Shown here piece by piece: positions 18,863-26,459 of a stretch of 64,000 nt of DNA (positions within the stretch are counted from its first letter, which is position 1; each line of letters starts with the position of its first letter). Source of the DNA: Bacillota bacterium. Lineage in GTDB: Bacteria > Bacillota > DSM-12270 > Thermacetogeniales > Thermacetogeniaceae. Both the position numbers and the translations under genes were made by a program. The notes under the pieces were generated by a model that made no database searches, was not told the DNA's origin, and saw only the letters and a list, made by a program, of their open reading frames with translations. The stretch is from NCBI GenBank assembly GCA_013177945.1, contig JABLXW010000008.1, positions 62,001 to 126,000 on the forward strand, in the 5' to 3' direction.

Positions 18863-20089
18863 TTAGACCTTTCTGAAATAAAATATGGATTCAAAGAATT
18901 TATTTTCGTCCCTTTCGGTTCTCATCAGAACCGGCCTGTGAAAAACGTCTATCAATTCAAAACCGCATTGTTTCCCTACCTCTGGATATAAATTAAATTT
19001 ATCATTTGCCACAATAAACACAGGTGCATGATCAACCAGATTCCGAGAAACATTTTTAAACACATCCACTACACCTTCTACATACTCCCTTTTTGCGCTT
19101 CCATTCTGTCCCTTCACCGCAGGGCCTATCTCTAACTCATCCAGTCTCGGAAAATCAAACAGTTCGTAAGCATATCTGTGCTGTTCGTGGTAATCTATCA
19201 GTCCAACATAAGGCGGTGAAGTAAAGATCCCGTCTATTCGCAAATCGTCAGGCAACCTGACAGTTCTTGCATCTCCCTGGATAATTTTGATAAAGGCATC
19301 TGTTCTTAATTTATCAAATTCGTTGAGCCTTTTTATTGTATCATAGCTGTACCGGTTGATGAATTTCAGGGCTTCATCGATGGGTTCGCAGTATCTTTTA
19401 TGCTTAATGCACCAGTATTTTTCCCTTACAGGTCTATCAGGCCTTGCCAGATCATAATGGGGAATAAGTCTTGCCGAGCGGGCAGCTCTTGAAAGGATGA
19501 TCATTAACACATCCTGGTTTTTATAATCCTTGATCATGCTCCGGTAAAAAAGAATCTCCTGCAGTGCTCTCTCTGAAAACCATTCTTTGAGATACTCACT
19601 ACTGGTTTCATATTTTGCTACGGGTTGATCAATATCAAAGAGCGTCCGGTTTTGATTTTGCAGCCTGGAACTGAAAGATTTGAGTCTTTTCAACGCATCT
19701 TTAATTTCTGCTTCCACTTCTGGAATATTGTATTTTCTGGTCTTGACCTGCTGGATCAGAACATTGAAAGGCGACAATTCTATACCGACGGAGTTCATGC
19801 CCAAGATATTTGCTTCTATCAGCGTTGTCCCTGAGCCTGAAAAGGGGTCAAGGATTGTATCCCCCTTTTTGAAATATCTCTTTAAGAAGACCTCTACAAG
19901 CTGGGGGATAAATTTGCCAAGATAAGGATGCAGGCGGTGAACATGCTTCGTTCTCTCAGATTCTCTGACAGAGATAAATGTCAGGTCATTGCCTAAAATT
20001 TCAAGATTTTTCTGTGTGTTTGTTTTCTTTTCAATAAGCTCAGGGTCTATTCCGAATTTTGCTGCCGCTTTTTTGTTCACCTCAAGCAT
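18863..20089 (-). CDS. Orphan site-specific DNA methyltransferase (amino-methyltransferase type)
   Basis: The 408-residue protein has the SAM-binding motif DPFSGSGTTLIEA at about residues 82-94 and the catalytic TSPPYVG at about 291-297. Motif I therefore precedes motif IV, as in N4-cytosine or N6-adenine enzymes of the alpha or gamma arrangement. The N-terminal HPYLGKFIPQLVEVF resembles motif X. No restriction endonuclease gene adjoins it. Its base composition is clearly AT-richer than both neighbours, which suggests recent transfer. Target sequence and base are not predictable here. Confidence 0.88.
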   Translation of the reverse strand: MLEVNKKAAAKFGIDPELIEKKTNTQKNLEILGNDLTFISVRESERTKHVHRLHPYLGKFIPQLVEVFLKRYFKKGDTILDPFSGSGTTLIEANILGMNSVGIELSPFNVLIQQVKTRKYNIPEVEAEIKDALKRLKSFSSRLQNQNRTLFDIDQPVAKYETSSEYLKEWFSERALQEILFYRSMIKDYKNQDVLMIILSRAARSARLIPHYDLARPDRPVREKYWCIKHKRYCEPIDEALKFINRYSYDTIKRLNEFDKLRTDAFIKIIQGDARTVRLPDDLRIDGIFTSPPYVGLIDYHEQHRYAYELFDFPRLDELEIGPAVKGQNGSAKREYVEGVVDVFKNVSRNLVDHAPVFIVANDKFNLYPEVGKQCGFELIDVFHRPVLMRTERDENKFFESIFYFRKV

Positions 20090-20307
20090 AACCCGCCTCC
20101 CCCAGATTTGACCTCCCGGCTCACTTCAACCTGGAAACCTTTGCCCAAACGCCCTGCCCTCGCGTAGATTTAAAATTCGCCCGCGCCGTCAAATCTCCTT
20201 CTCCTGCCCGGCCCCCGCGCCGGGATCCTCACCTCGCCCCCAAACCATCTAATCCTCGCCTCTTGCCCGGGGGCGGTCCCCCCCTGCCCTGGTATCTAGA
20301 CGCAATC

Positions 20308-20337
20308 TTGATATGCCGGCTGCCGGGATTTTATAAT
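20308..20337 (+). promoter_or_regulatory. Sigma-A-type promoter before two short ORFs
   Basis: TTGATA (20308-20313), an 18-nt spacer and TATAAT (20332-20337) precede the ATG at 20356 by 18 nt, with GGGGAGGTGA between. Confidence 0.6.
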
Positions 20338-20355
20338 TTAGGGGAGGTGAAGAAT

Positions 20356-20442
20356 ATGCGACAAAAAGTGGGTACAGCCATTTATTCCCGGCTCCTTTAC
20401 AGGGCCAGGCTGGTGGCTAAAAATGAAAAAACATATCAATGA
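20356..20442 (+). CDS. 28-residue ORF, unknown
   Basis: ATG at 20356 follows GGGGAGGTGA and a promoter match. It encodes a basic peptide beginning MRQKVGTAIYSRLLYRAR and stops at 20442, overlapping the next short ORF by 20 nt. It could be a leader peptide controlling that ORF by coupling, or the front half of a frameshifted gene. Confidence 0.4.
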   Translation: MRQKVGTAIYSRLLYRARLVAKNEKTYQ

Positions 20443-20596
20443 GATAATTGAAGAGGCGCTGGAGCCATACCTGATCGCGAAAAAGGGAACCGGAGAGGGG
20501 GAATCTTCTATCGTTAAGATGACCAGAGGCAGTATACCATCCCGGGCTGAAGTGGTAAAAAAGGTCCTGGAGGAGGAAGACTTTTTCGAGGTTTGA
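20423..20596 (+). CDS. 57-residue hypothetical protein
   Basis: The frame from ATG 20423 encodes an amphipathic protein with MKKHINEIIEEALEPYLIAK, a Gly/Glu linker, then RAEVVKKVLEEEDFFEV. It looks like two helices joined by a flexible loop. It shares the promoter at 20308-20337 with the 28-residue ORF. I do not recognise the family; its size and acidic tail would suit an antitoxin or adaptor, but nothing adjacent supports that. Confidence 0.45.
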   Translation: MKKHINEIIEEALEPYLIAKKGTGEGESSIVKMTRGSIPSRAEVVKKVLEEEDFFEV

Positions 20597-20635
20597 GGAA
20601 TTGCCCGCCGGCAGCCGGATCTTCATCGACAAGCA

Positions 20636-20726
20636 TACCGATCACCCGGGGGGAGACTCCTGGAAGGCAGCCAGTTCCCGCGCCGCAGAACTGTAATCCT
20701 TCCCTCCGGAGCCGCCTTTAAAAGAG
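20636..20726 (-). pseudogene. Decayed partial copy of the small Moco-operon gene
   Basis: This 91-bp stretch matches 17467-17558, the middle of the small gene at 17410-17604, with only a handful of substitutions and two single-base deletions that destroy the frame. No start or stop of the original is retained. Confidence 0.75.
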
Positions 20727-20766
20727 CCTGGTACGCAGTACCAGCCAGGAAAGAAGAAATCGACCG

Positions 20767-21630
20767 CTAAACGCTAACGACACTGGCAAGGCGACCGGCG
20801 ATGTCCTTCAGACTTTCCGCCATTTTCCGGATCTCACTGACCGAAGCGGCCACCTGCTGCGTGGCCGCAGCCTGCCGCTCACTTACAACTGCTGTTTCTT
20901 CGACTTCGGCAAAAATTTCTTCTATCGATTTTTCGATGTTGCGGAGAGTTTTCCCGATCTGCTCAGCAGATGCCTTGCTGTGCTCGGCAAGTTTTCTCAC
21001 CTCATCGGCAACAACCTTAAACCCGCGACCATGCGCTCCGGCACGGGCTGCTTCAATGGCCGCATTCAGCCCCAGAAGTTTTGTCTCAGCCGCCACGTTT
21101 TTAATAAAATTGAGAACTTTATCGGTGTCCTGAACATCGCGCCTGGCGGTACCAGTGAGCTGTTCCAGCTTTTGTCCCCGTGCCGCAAGTTCCTCTGCCC
21201 CGCCGGCCAATTCCTGAACTGCAGTGTTGATCTGCTCCACGGCACAGCTCAGTTCGTCAGCCAGTGCGGCCAATTTGCGCGATTGGGCAAGTTCGTTGAG
21301 TAAATCCTCTTTGGCTTCAACTACTGTCATCATGAGATTGGCCGCTGCTGCTTCGACCAGGGTGGTCTTTTCTCCTTTCCGGGCCCGCAAAAGTTCCTCG
21401 ACCTTCGGGTTTCCGGTGGCCTCGATAACCACGTCGAGGTCCGAATATTCAAGCATCTCCACACAATCCCGGTAGGTTTTGATGCCCGATTCTTTTGCAA
21501 GTTTCATACCCGGTGCCTCTTCGTTGATATCAGCAATTCCTACCACGCGGACACCCGGCAGGTCGCTCAGTGCCTTCAGGACCGAGGTTCCACCTTTACC
21601 TGCGCCCACAATTCCCACTTTGATCATCAT
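20767..21630 (-). CDS. Soluble methyl-accepting-chemotaxis-type transducer with an N-terminal Rossmann domain
   Basis: Residues 1 to about 105 form a dinucleotide-binding fold ([18 protein letters not shown], then [16 protein letters not shown]). Residues from about 110 to 287 are a coiled coil with the canonical transducer tip [20 protein letters not shown] followed by [17 protein letters not shown]. No membrane segment is present. The arrangement suggests a cytosolic redox or NAD(P)H-state, or CoA-ligand, sensor talking to CheA/CheW. No other chemotaxis gene is in the window. Start at 21630 (MMIKVG) or the next Met. Confidence 0.85.
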   Translation of the reverse strand: MMIKVGIVGAGKGGTSVLKALSDLPGVRVVGIADINEEAPGMKLAKESGIKTYRDCVEMLEYSDLDVVIEATGNPKVEELLRARKGEKTTLVEAAAANLMMTVVEAKEDLLNELAQSRKLAALADELSCAVEQINTAVQELAGGAEELAARGQKLEQLTGTARRDVQDTDKVLNFIKNVAAETKLLGLNAAIEAARAGAHGRGFKVVADEVRKLAEHSKASAEQIGKTLRNIEKSIEEIFAEVEETAVVSERQAAATQQVAASVSEIRKMAESLKDIAGRLASVVSV

Positions 21631-21747
21631 TTTCTTGAGGCCCCCTTAAACCATATTCAATTTTGGTTTAGATGTATAAAAACAGGCTTGAAGCCGCTTG
21701 CAAACCGGGTTCCCGCCTCCCAACATAGCGGCCCGGCACCTGAAAAA

Positions 21748-21802
21748 AGAAGCCGCCACGAGAACTGGTATCAAAACCAGTGGGAGGTGTATGGCGGCTT
21801 CT
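21748..21802 (-). repeat. Nested inverted repeat, terminator-like (copy 1 of a small family)
   Basis: AGAAGCCGCCA (21748-21758) pairs with TGGCGGCTTCT (21792-21802); inside, ACTGGT pairs with ACCAGT. On the minus strand the right arm runs into a T run, so it can terminate the small gene ending at 21857. Related elements occur at 36081-36120 and 38335-38403. Confidence 0.6.
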
Positions 21803-21856
21803 GGGGGGGTGCTGATTTAAAAAAATCAGAATCCAGGAAATCCCCACTTCAGGAAG

Positions 21857-22069
21857 CTACTTTTCTTTTTTTTTAGTTTTAAAGGGGTTCTGGATTCCCA
21901 GCTCCTTTAAAACATATTTATAGAAAAAGTCGAGATCGTCGTAGGGAAATTCAAGTTCAACTTTCTCCTGGGCCTGGAGGTCCCTTTTTTCGGGAGAGGT
22001 TTCCGGCGCTTCCTTTGCCTCCGGCTCACGCTTCACATGTTCGTTACCGCCCTCATGTTCGGGAGTCAT
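21857..22069 (-). CDS. Small EFPYDDL-motif protein (paralogue of 44837-45013)
   Basis: The 70-residue protein has a charged, disordered N-terminal half and a hydrophobic C-terminal segment with LEFPYDDLDFFYKYVLKEL and a basic tail. The motif EFPYDDL-x3-Y-x-Y is shared with the small protein at 44837-45013 and nothing else seen here. ATG 22069 follows AAGGAGGGG. A sigma-54-type promoter lies at 22143-22160, with its predicted start about 63 nt upstream of the gene. The function is unknown; co-regulation with the formate hydrogenlyase operon is inferred. Confidence 0.75.
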   Translation of the reverse strand: MTPEHEGGNEHVKREPEAKEAPETSPEKRDLQAQEKVELEFPYDDLDFFYKYVLKELGIQNPFKTKKKEK

Positions 22070-22142
22070 TCAAACAACCCCTCCTTCCTGCAAACAAACC
22101 AGACTGACCGCTTTACACCCGTTCCTTTGTGAATAAAGTAAC

Positions 22143-22160
22143 ATGCAAAAACTATGCCAG
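22143..22160 (-). promoter_or_regulatory. Sigma-54-type promoter for the small EFPYDDL gene
   Basis: On the minus strand CTGGCATAGTTTTTGCATG has GG and GC separated by exactly 10 nt, matching the TGGCAC-N5-TTGC consensus at all but one key base. It overlaps the end of the 30-codon ORF. Confidence 0.65.
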
Positions 22161-22244
22161 CGCACCTTCGTAATCCGGCCGTTTTTCCCGAGCTTCTCTA
22201 CCCTCAGGGGGCGCCTCTTGATTCAGATCCCTGTTTTCCGACAT
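22152..22244 (-). CDS. 30-residue hydrophilic ORF behind a sigma-54-type promoter
   Basis: ATG 22244 follows GAGGAGGAAGG at good spacing and encodes a charged peptide, MSENRDLNQEAPPEGREARE and ten further residues. A sigma-54 promoter match lies 82 nt upstream. It may be a leader peptide or a small protein made with the EFPYDDL protein. It is too short to judge by composition. Confidence 0.4.
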   Translation of the reverse strand: MSENRDLNQEAPPEGREAREKRPDYEGALA

Positions 22245-22325
22245 TTTCCTTCCTCCTCTCCTGAATCAAACTTATCCCGCAGCCCCCGAGCCCTTTCCTG
22301 ACAAGAGATTCTGTAATATGCACTT

Positions 22326-22343
22326 ACGCAAAAAACGTACCAA
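22326..22343 (-). promoter_or_regulatory. Sigma-54-type promoter before the 30-residue ORF
   Basis: On the minus strand TTGGTACGTTTTTTGCGT gives GG-N10-GC with a TTGC -12 element. The enhancer-like block at 22431-22485 lies about 90-145 bp upstream. Confidence 0.65.
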
Positions 22344-22361
22344 AAACGTGCAGCCACGCAA

Positions 22362-22392
22362 ACAGGGGCCGCGCCGCAGCACGCGCCCCTGT
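22362..22392 (-). terminator. Hairpin terminator downstream of the formate hydrogenlyase operon
   Basis: ACAGGGG and CCCCTGT close a GC-rich stem 110 nt past hycI, with a short T run on both sides, so it may work in either direction. It also insulates the sigma-54 promoter that follows. Confidence 0.5.
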
Positions 22393-22430
22393 TTTTCTCT
22401 ATTCTCAAGGTTTTTCTTAAAGCACTTCTT

Positions 22431-22485
22431 CCGTGATTTCGTAATTTTTGCCGGGAATCTGGAATCTCTTTCGAAAAAGAGGAAG
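22431..22485 (-). promoter_or_regulatory. Enhancer-like block B (putative activator site for sigma-54 promoters)
   Basis: On the minus strand CTTCCTCTTTTTCGAAAGAG, a spacer, then AAAATTACGAAATCACGG align with block A (36234-36312) and more loosely with block C (44585-44640). The dyad TTCGGA-N6-TCCGAA of A and C is degenerate here; the ATTACGAAAT word is exact. Confidence 0.5.
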
Positions 22486-22501
22486 CTGGGCCAGCCGGCA
22501 G

Positions 22502-22951
22502 TCAGACTTCAGGGAAGGCCAGGGCTCCGGACTTCAGCCGCTCATAGACGGTCTCTACCGCCTGCCTGACTTCAGGTGAAAGAGGCAGCCCGAAGGCAAC
22601 ACCCTTGGGCTGAATCCCGATAAAATAAACCCTCGGGACGGCTTCCTTGAGGGCCCGGAGAAAAAATGTCAGGGGTAAATTATGGGTGGTGATGAAAAAC
22701 CGATCGGCAATGCAGTCTTCGGTAAGGAGGCGAATGCTCCCGGGCGCCAGGCCCATCTCTGCCGCGTCCACGACCACGGCCACCTCGGGCTTCATTCTCC
22801 GGACGAGATGAAGGCAATTTTCCGGCACCGATTCTCCGTTTATGACCTCCCAATTCTGCAGGGGGAAAAGGGTCAGGAGCCGGGCCAGCAGCGGCCCGGC
22901 TCCGTCGTCACCCATCAGTTCGTTTCCGACCGTAATCACGAGACCCTTCAT
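22502..22951 (-). CDS. hycI: HycI-type hydrogenase maturation endopeptidase
   Basis: This nickel-dependent peptidase trims the C-terminus of the large hydrogenase subunit after Ni insertion. The 149-residue frame from ATG 22951 has the family opening VITVGNELMGDDGAG with the Glu and first Asp ligands, VVVDAAEMG, and the His in ITTHNLPLTFF. Its ATG overlaps the hycH stop by 4 nt. It closes the operon; its expected substrate is the C-terminal tail of the HyfG homologue at 24703. Confidence 0.92.
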   Translation of the reverse strand: MKGLVITVGNELMGDDGAGPLLARLLTLFPLQNWEVINGESVPENCLHLVRRMKPEVAVVVDAAEMGLAPGSIRLLTEDCIADRFFITTHNLPLTFFLRALKEAVPRVYFIGIQPKGVAFGLPLSPEVRQAVETVYERLKSGALAFPEV

Positions 22952-23355
22952 GATGCCCTCACCACCAGGTAAATTGCCGGTTCCTGTCTGATCATCTGCA
23001 GAAGCCGGAGGAGAGACCGCGCCCACCTCTTCTCCTCCGGCAGCATTCCGGGCAGGGCGGCCTGCAAAGCGCTTGACAGGGCCGGGAGGTGCTCCCTGGT
23101 AATCTCGATTTCTCCCCACTTCAAGACGCCCTCCAGCTTCCGCCTGCCCTCCCCCGGCGGGAACTTTGCAATCCACCGCTCATATTCATCATGACCCATG
23201 CCCATAATCTTGCGAAAACAGTCCAGAACCCCGATGTGGTGACCGATGGCCAGGCTGTAGTAGATTAAATTTTTGCACTGCTCCGGGGCATCCTTGCTGT
23301 CCACGAATTTCCGGTTCAACTGGTAGAACTCAACTCTCCTAAGCACTTCCGGCAA
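22948..23355 (-). CDS. hycH: Formate hydrogenlyase maturation protein HycH
   Basis: The 135-residue product matches E. coli HycH along most of its length from memory, with QLNRKFVDSKDAPEQ, IYYSLAIGHHIGVLDCF, RRKLEGVLKWGEIEI and EPAIYLVVR. HycH is a cytosolic assembly factor for the group 4 hydrogenase large subunit. The ATG at 23355 overlaps the hyfI end by 17 nt; an in-frame GTG shortly inside could also start. It is coupled to hycI downstream. Confidence 0.92.
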   Translation of the reverse strand: MPEVLRRVEFYQLNRKFVDSKDAPEQCKNLIYYSLAIGHHIGVLDCFRKIMGMGHDEYERWIAKFPPGEGRRKLEGVLKWGEIEITREHLPALSSALQAALPGMLPEEKRWARSLLRLLQMIRQEPAIYLVVRAS

Positions 23356-24124
23356 CCCTTTCCATGCTGTCCAAAAAGATCCGGTGAATTTTCATGAACA
23401 CCTCCACGAGGCGCGCGTCCTTTTCTGCCTTTAAGAGTTCTTTCACCCTTTTATCGACCTTTTGCGGATCCTTTTCGGCAAGGAACTCCAGATATTGATT
23501 GGCGATCTGCCTCCCGTGCCAGTAGCCGCAAAGGCGGCGGGCCTCCCGCTCGATCTCCTTCCGGAGGCTGATGGGAACCTCGGGAAACTTGAGCCGCACC
23601 CCGGCACCCTCCCCTTCCACGTAATGTTCGCCCTTCATCTTCTGGTGGAGCAATCCCAGCGCAACCGCAAAGCCGTGGATGGTTGCGCAGGGAGTGGGAG
23701 GGCATCCGGGAATGTAGAGATCGACCGGGAAAACGCTGTCGGCCCCGCCCCAAACCCCGTAGCTGTCGTGAAAGATCCCGCCGCTGCAGCCGCAGGCGCC
23801 GTAGGCCACAACAACCTTCGGGTCGGGAGCCGCCTTGTAGGCCCGGATGGCGGGCACCCGCATAGGTCTGGTCATGGGGCCCGTAAAGACGATGACATCG
23901 GCATGCCGGGGAGAACCGACCACTTTGATTCCGAATCTTTCTGCATCAAAGAGGGGCGTAATTGCGGCAAAGATTTCAATCTCGCACCCGTTGCAACCCC
24001 CGCAGTCAACCCGGTAGACGTAAACCGAACGCCTGATCAGTTTTAAGAGTCTGAGCTTGAGTTCCAGGATCTTTTCCTTCTGGCTGGCATCCAGTTCCTG
24101 GTTGAGAGTGATCAATCTCCTCAC
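23339..24124 (-). CDS. hyfI: Group 4 [NiFe] hydrogenase small subunit (HyfI/HycG, NuoB-like)
   Basis: This subunit carries the [4Fe-4S] cluster next to the NiFe site. Cluster ligands are seen as DCGGCNGCEIE, GACGCSGG and PGCPPTP. The 261-residue protein is normal for HycG/HyfI and has a charged, helical C-terminal extension (about residues 190-261) that may contact the membrane arm. It is 3 nt downstream of hyfH and overlaps hycH. Confidence 0.95.
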   Translation of the reverse strand: MRRLITLNQELDASQKEKILELKLRLLKLIRRSVYVYRVDCGGCNGCEIEIFAAITPLFDAERFGIKVVGSPRHADVIVFTGPMTRPMRVPAIRAYKAAPDPKVVVAYGACGCSGGIFHDSYGVWGGADSVFPVDLYIPGCPPTPCATIHGFAVALGLLHQKMKGEHYVEGEGAGVRLKFPEVPISLRKEIEREARRLCGYWHGRQIANQYLEFLAEKDPQKVDKRVKELLKAEKDARLVEVFMKIHRIFLDSMERVAGSA

Positions 24125-24127
24125 CTC

Positions 24128-24664
24128 CTATTCAAGGGGCGTAAATACAGCTTTTTTCATCTTTTCCACTTCAACCTTTCTCCTGCACTCAGGGCAGACC
24201 TCTAAAAGGGCCCTGCGGTTGGCAACTTCCGGCTCGGGAAGTCCGGCCTGCACCATGACGGCCAGAACGTATTCCAGTTCCTTTGCAGGGGTGAAGAACC
24301 TGTCGCAGAAACGGCACTTATTCAAACGGAAGTCTGCCCGGCAGATCAGGTCCTCTTTTTTGAAGGCAGCCAGTTCGAACTCGGGGGAAAGGGTAATCGC
24401 TTCTGTTGGACAGACCTCCTCGCAGCGCCCGCAGAAAATGCAGCGGCCGTAGAAAAGCTGCCAGGTTCTGATTCCCCTTTCGAGGTCACAGCTCAATGTG
24501 ATGGCATTCGCCGGACAGGCAAGGGTGCAGGCGCCGCAGGAAATGCAGAGTTCAAAGTTGTAAACGGGCTTTCCCCGGAAGCCGGGGGCCACCTCCGCCG
24601 GCGCAAAGGGGTATTTAAGAGTTGCTTCGCCCACCTGGAGCACTTTTTTAAGCAGCTTGATCAT
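24128..24664 (-). CDS. hyfH: Two-cluster ferredoxin subunit HyfH/HycF (NuoI-like)
   Basis: The 178-residue subunit has two [4Fe-4S] motifs (CISCGACTLACPANA and CIFCGRCEEVCPTEA) passing electrons to HyfI. A C-terminal extension contains two further CxxC pairs (NKCRFCDRFF and EVCPECRRK) spaced like a rubredoxin-type zinc or iron site. It sits between hyfG and hyfI in the standard order. Confidence 0.95.
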   Translation of the reverse strand: MIKLLKKVLQVGEATLKYPFAPAEVAPGFRGKPVYNFELCISCGACTLACPANAITLSCDLERGIRTWQLFYGRCIFCGRCEEVCPTEAITLSPEFELAAFKKEDLICRADFRLNKCRFCDRFFTPAKELEYVLAVMVQAGLPEPEVANRRALLEVCPECRRKVEVEKMKKAVFTPLE

Positions 24665-24702
24665 CTTGTCAACCTCCTTCCCTCTTCCCGGTTTGAGAAA
24701 TT

Positions 24703-26436
24703 TCAGGACTTGAGCGGGGAGTCTTTCTGCTCACGGCAGTACCGCTCCAACTCCTGGTAGGGAATGGTCTTCGCTTTCTTCTTGCGGACGTCGATCACGG
24801 TAACCCTCTCCGTGCAGGAATAGCAGGGGTCGATGCTGGCCACAATCAGGGGAGCGTTGGAAATCACATTCCCCCGGAGCATGTACCTGATCGGGGGCCA
24901 GTTGTTGTAGCTGGAGGCGCGCGGCCGCCAGCGGTACACCTTCTGGTTGTTGTCGGTCATCAGCCAGTGGATGTCTTCACCCCGGGGGGCCTCAACACAC
25001 CCCACCGCCCAGCGATGCGGCTTGTAGGCGAAGCCCTCGACCAGGATGGGGCCGTCAGGCATCTCGTTCAGGCAGTTTTCCAGGATCGAGAAAATCTCAT
25101 AAATCTCCAAGGCCCGGACCAGCGTCCTGGCGAGAACATCGTTCCCTTCCTGGGTGATCAGCTTCCAGGGAACGCGGTCATAGGCGCAGTAGGGATGGTC
25201 GGCCCTGGTATCCCGCCTGTAGCCGGAGCCCCGGACGGTGGGGCCAACCGGGCTGAGATCCCTGGCAACTTTCCGGTCGAGGATGCCCACTCCCTGGGTG
25301 CGGTGGAACAGGTTGGGGGTGTTGACCAGGATGTCGATCATTTCATCGACTTCCTTCCGGACCTCGGCCATTAAGGCCAGGACGCGATCCCTTTCGTCCT
25401 TTAAAATGTCCTTGCGCACCCCGCCGATCAGGTTCATCCCGTAAGTTTTCCGGGCCCCCGTGAGAATTTCCGCCATTTCCATGGATTTTTCACGGACCCG
25501 GAAGAGCTGCATGAAGCCCGTATCAAATCCGATGAAGTGGCAGGCCAGCCCCAGGTTCAAAATATGGCTGTGGAGCCGCTCTGTCTCAAGCAGGATGGTG
25601 CGGATGTACTGAGCGCGGGGCGGAACTTCAAGCCCGATCGCGTTCTCAACCGCCATCGTGTAGGCAATGCTGTGGTGGTAGCCGCAGATGCCGCAGATCC
25701 GCTCGGCCAGGAAGTGGATCTGGTCGTAATCCAGGCGGTTTTCCGCCAGCTTCTCCAGCCCGCGGTGGCAGTAGAAGAGGCGGTAGTCGGCATCAACAAC
25801 CGTTTCCCCATCGACAAAAAGGCGGAAGTGGCCGGGTTCATCGGAGGTTACGTGCAGGGGGCCCAGGGGAATTTCCACCAGACCCTCCCCCTCCACTTCG
25901 ATGAATTCAAAGGTTTCTTCTTCGGTCGTGGGCTCCGGGCGGCAGCGGTAATCCATTGCATCTTTTCTCAACGGATGGAAGTTTTCCGGCCAGTCGTCGG
26001 GCAAGGCCAGGCGGCGCGGGTCCGGGTGCCCGACCGGGTGGATTCCGAAGAGGTCGCGCACATCCCGCTCATACCAGATGGCTGCGGGAACCCGCGGTGT
26101 CACCGAAGGAAACTCCGGTTTATCTGGAGGAACCAGCGCCTTTACCGTCAGCCAGATGTTTTTCTGAGGATCTCGCTCTTCCTCGATGGATAAAACGTAG
26201 TATACCGCAAAGTGCCCGTTCAGGCTGCGCTCATCATTACCGACAACACTGGAGAGCCACCCGCCCTGCCGGTAATATGCCTCTTCCACAACTTCCGGGA
26301 GGGAGTTGAGATCAACAGTCAGGGTTACCTGGTCCGGGGTCTGCCAGGCCTCCTCAAGGATCGCCGCTCCAAACTTGGCCCGCAGGGCATCCACGTACTT
26401 CTTGCCGCCCTGCTCGGGCTTCACTTCATGTTGCAT
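24703..26436 (-). CDS. hyfG: Group 4 [NiFe] hydrogenase large subunit (HyfG/HycE)
   Basis: The 577-residue catalytic subunit joins an N-terminal NuoC-like domain (about residues 1-175, ending [18 protein letters not shown]) to a NuoD-like NiFe domain. The four Ni-binding cysteines lie in [11 protein letters not shown] and [10 protein letters not shown]. The protein continues about 30 residues past the second motif, a tail that HycI would cut after the Arg, so the gene encodes the unprocessed precursor. It makes H2 from protons using formate electrons, or runs in reverse. Confidence 0.97.
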   Translation of the reverse strand: MQHEVKPEQGGKKYVDALRAKFGAAILEEAWQTPDQVTLTVDLNSLPEVVEEAYYRQGGWLSSVVGNDERSLNGHFAVYYVLSIEEERDPQKNIWLTVKALVPPDKPEFPSVTPRVPAAIWYERDVRDLFGIHPVGHPDPRRLALPDDWPENFHPLRKDAMDYRCRPEPTTEEETFEFIEVEGEGLVEIPLGPLHVTSDEPGHFRLFVDGETVVDADYRLFYCHRGLEKLAENRLDYDQIHFLAERICGICGYHHSIAYTMAVENAIGLEVPPRAQYIRTILLETERLHSHILNLGLACHFIGFDTGFMQLFRVREKSMEMAEILTGARKTYGMNLIGGVRKDILKDERDRVLALMAEVRKEVDEMIDILVNTPNLFHRTQGVGILDRKVARDLSPVGPTVRGSGYRRDTRADHPYCAYDRVPWKLITQEGNDVLARTLVRALEIYEIFSILENCLNEMPDGPILVEGFAYKPHRWAVGCVEAPRGEDIHWLMTDNNQKVYRWRPRASSYNNWPPIRYMLRGNVISNAPLIVASIDPCYSCTERVTVIDVRKKKAKTIPYQELERYCREQKDSPLKS

Positions 26437-26459
26437 CCCACGTCAACCTCCTTTTCCCT

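Larger units (their letters stand above)
22070..22501. other. Regulatory region between the small EFPYDDL gene and the end of the formate hydrogenlyase operon
   Basis: Reading on the minus strand it holds, in order, an enhancer-like block (22431-22485), a hairpin terminator (22362-22392), a sigma-54-type promoter (22326-22343), a 30-codon ORF (22152-22244) and a second sigma-54-type promoter (22143-22160). No other gene is evident. Confidence 0.55.

Noticed and set aside
21688-21876. Plus-strand reading frame over the inverted repeat near 21.75 kb
   Set aside because: It consists of the hairpin element and the antisense of the small gene; no coding signal.
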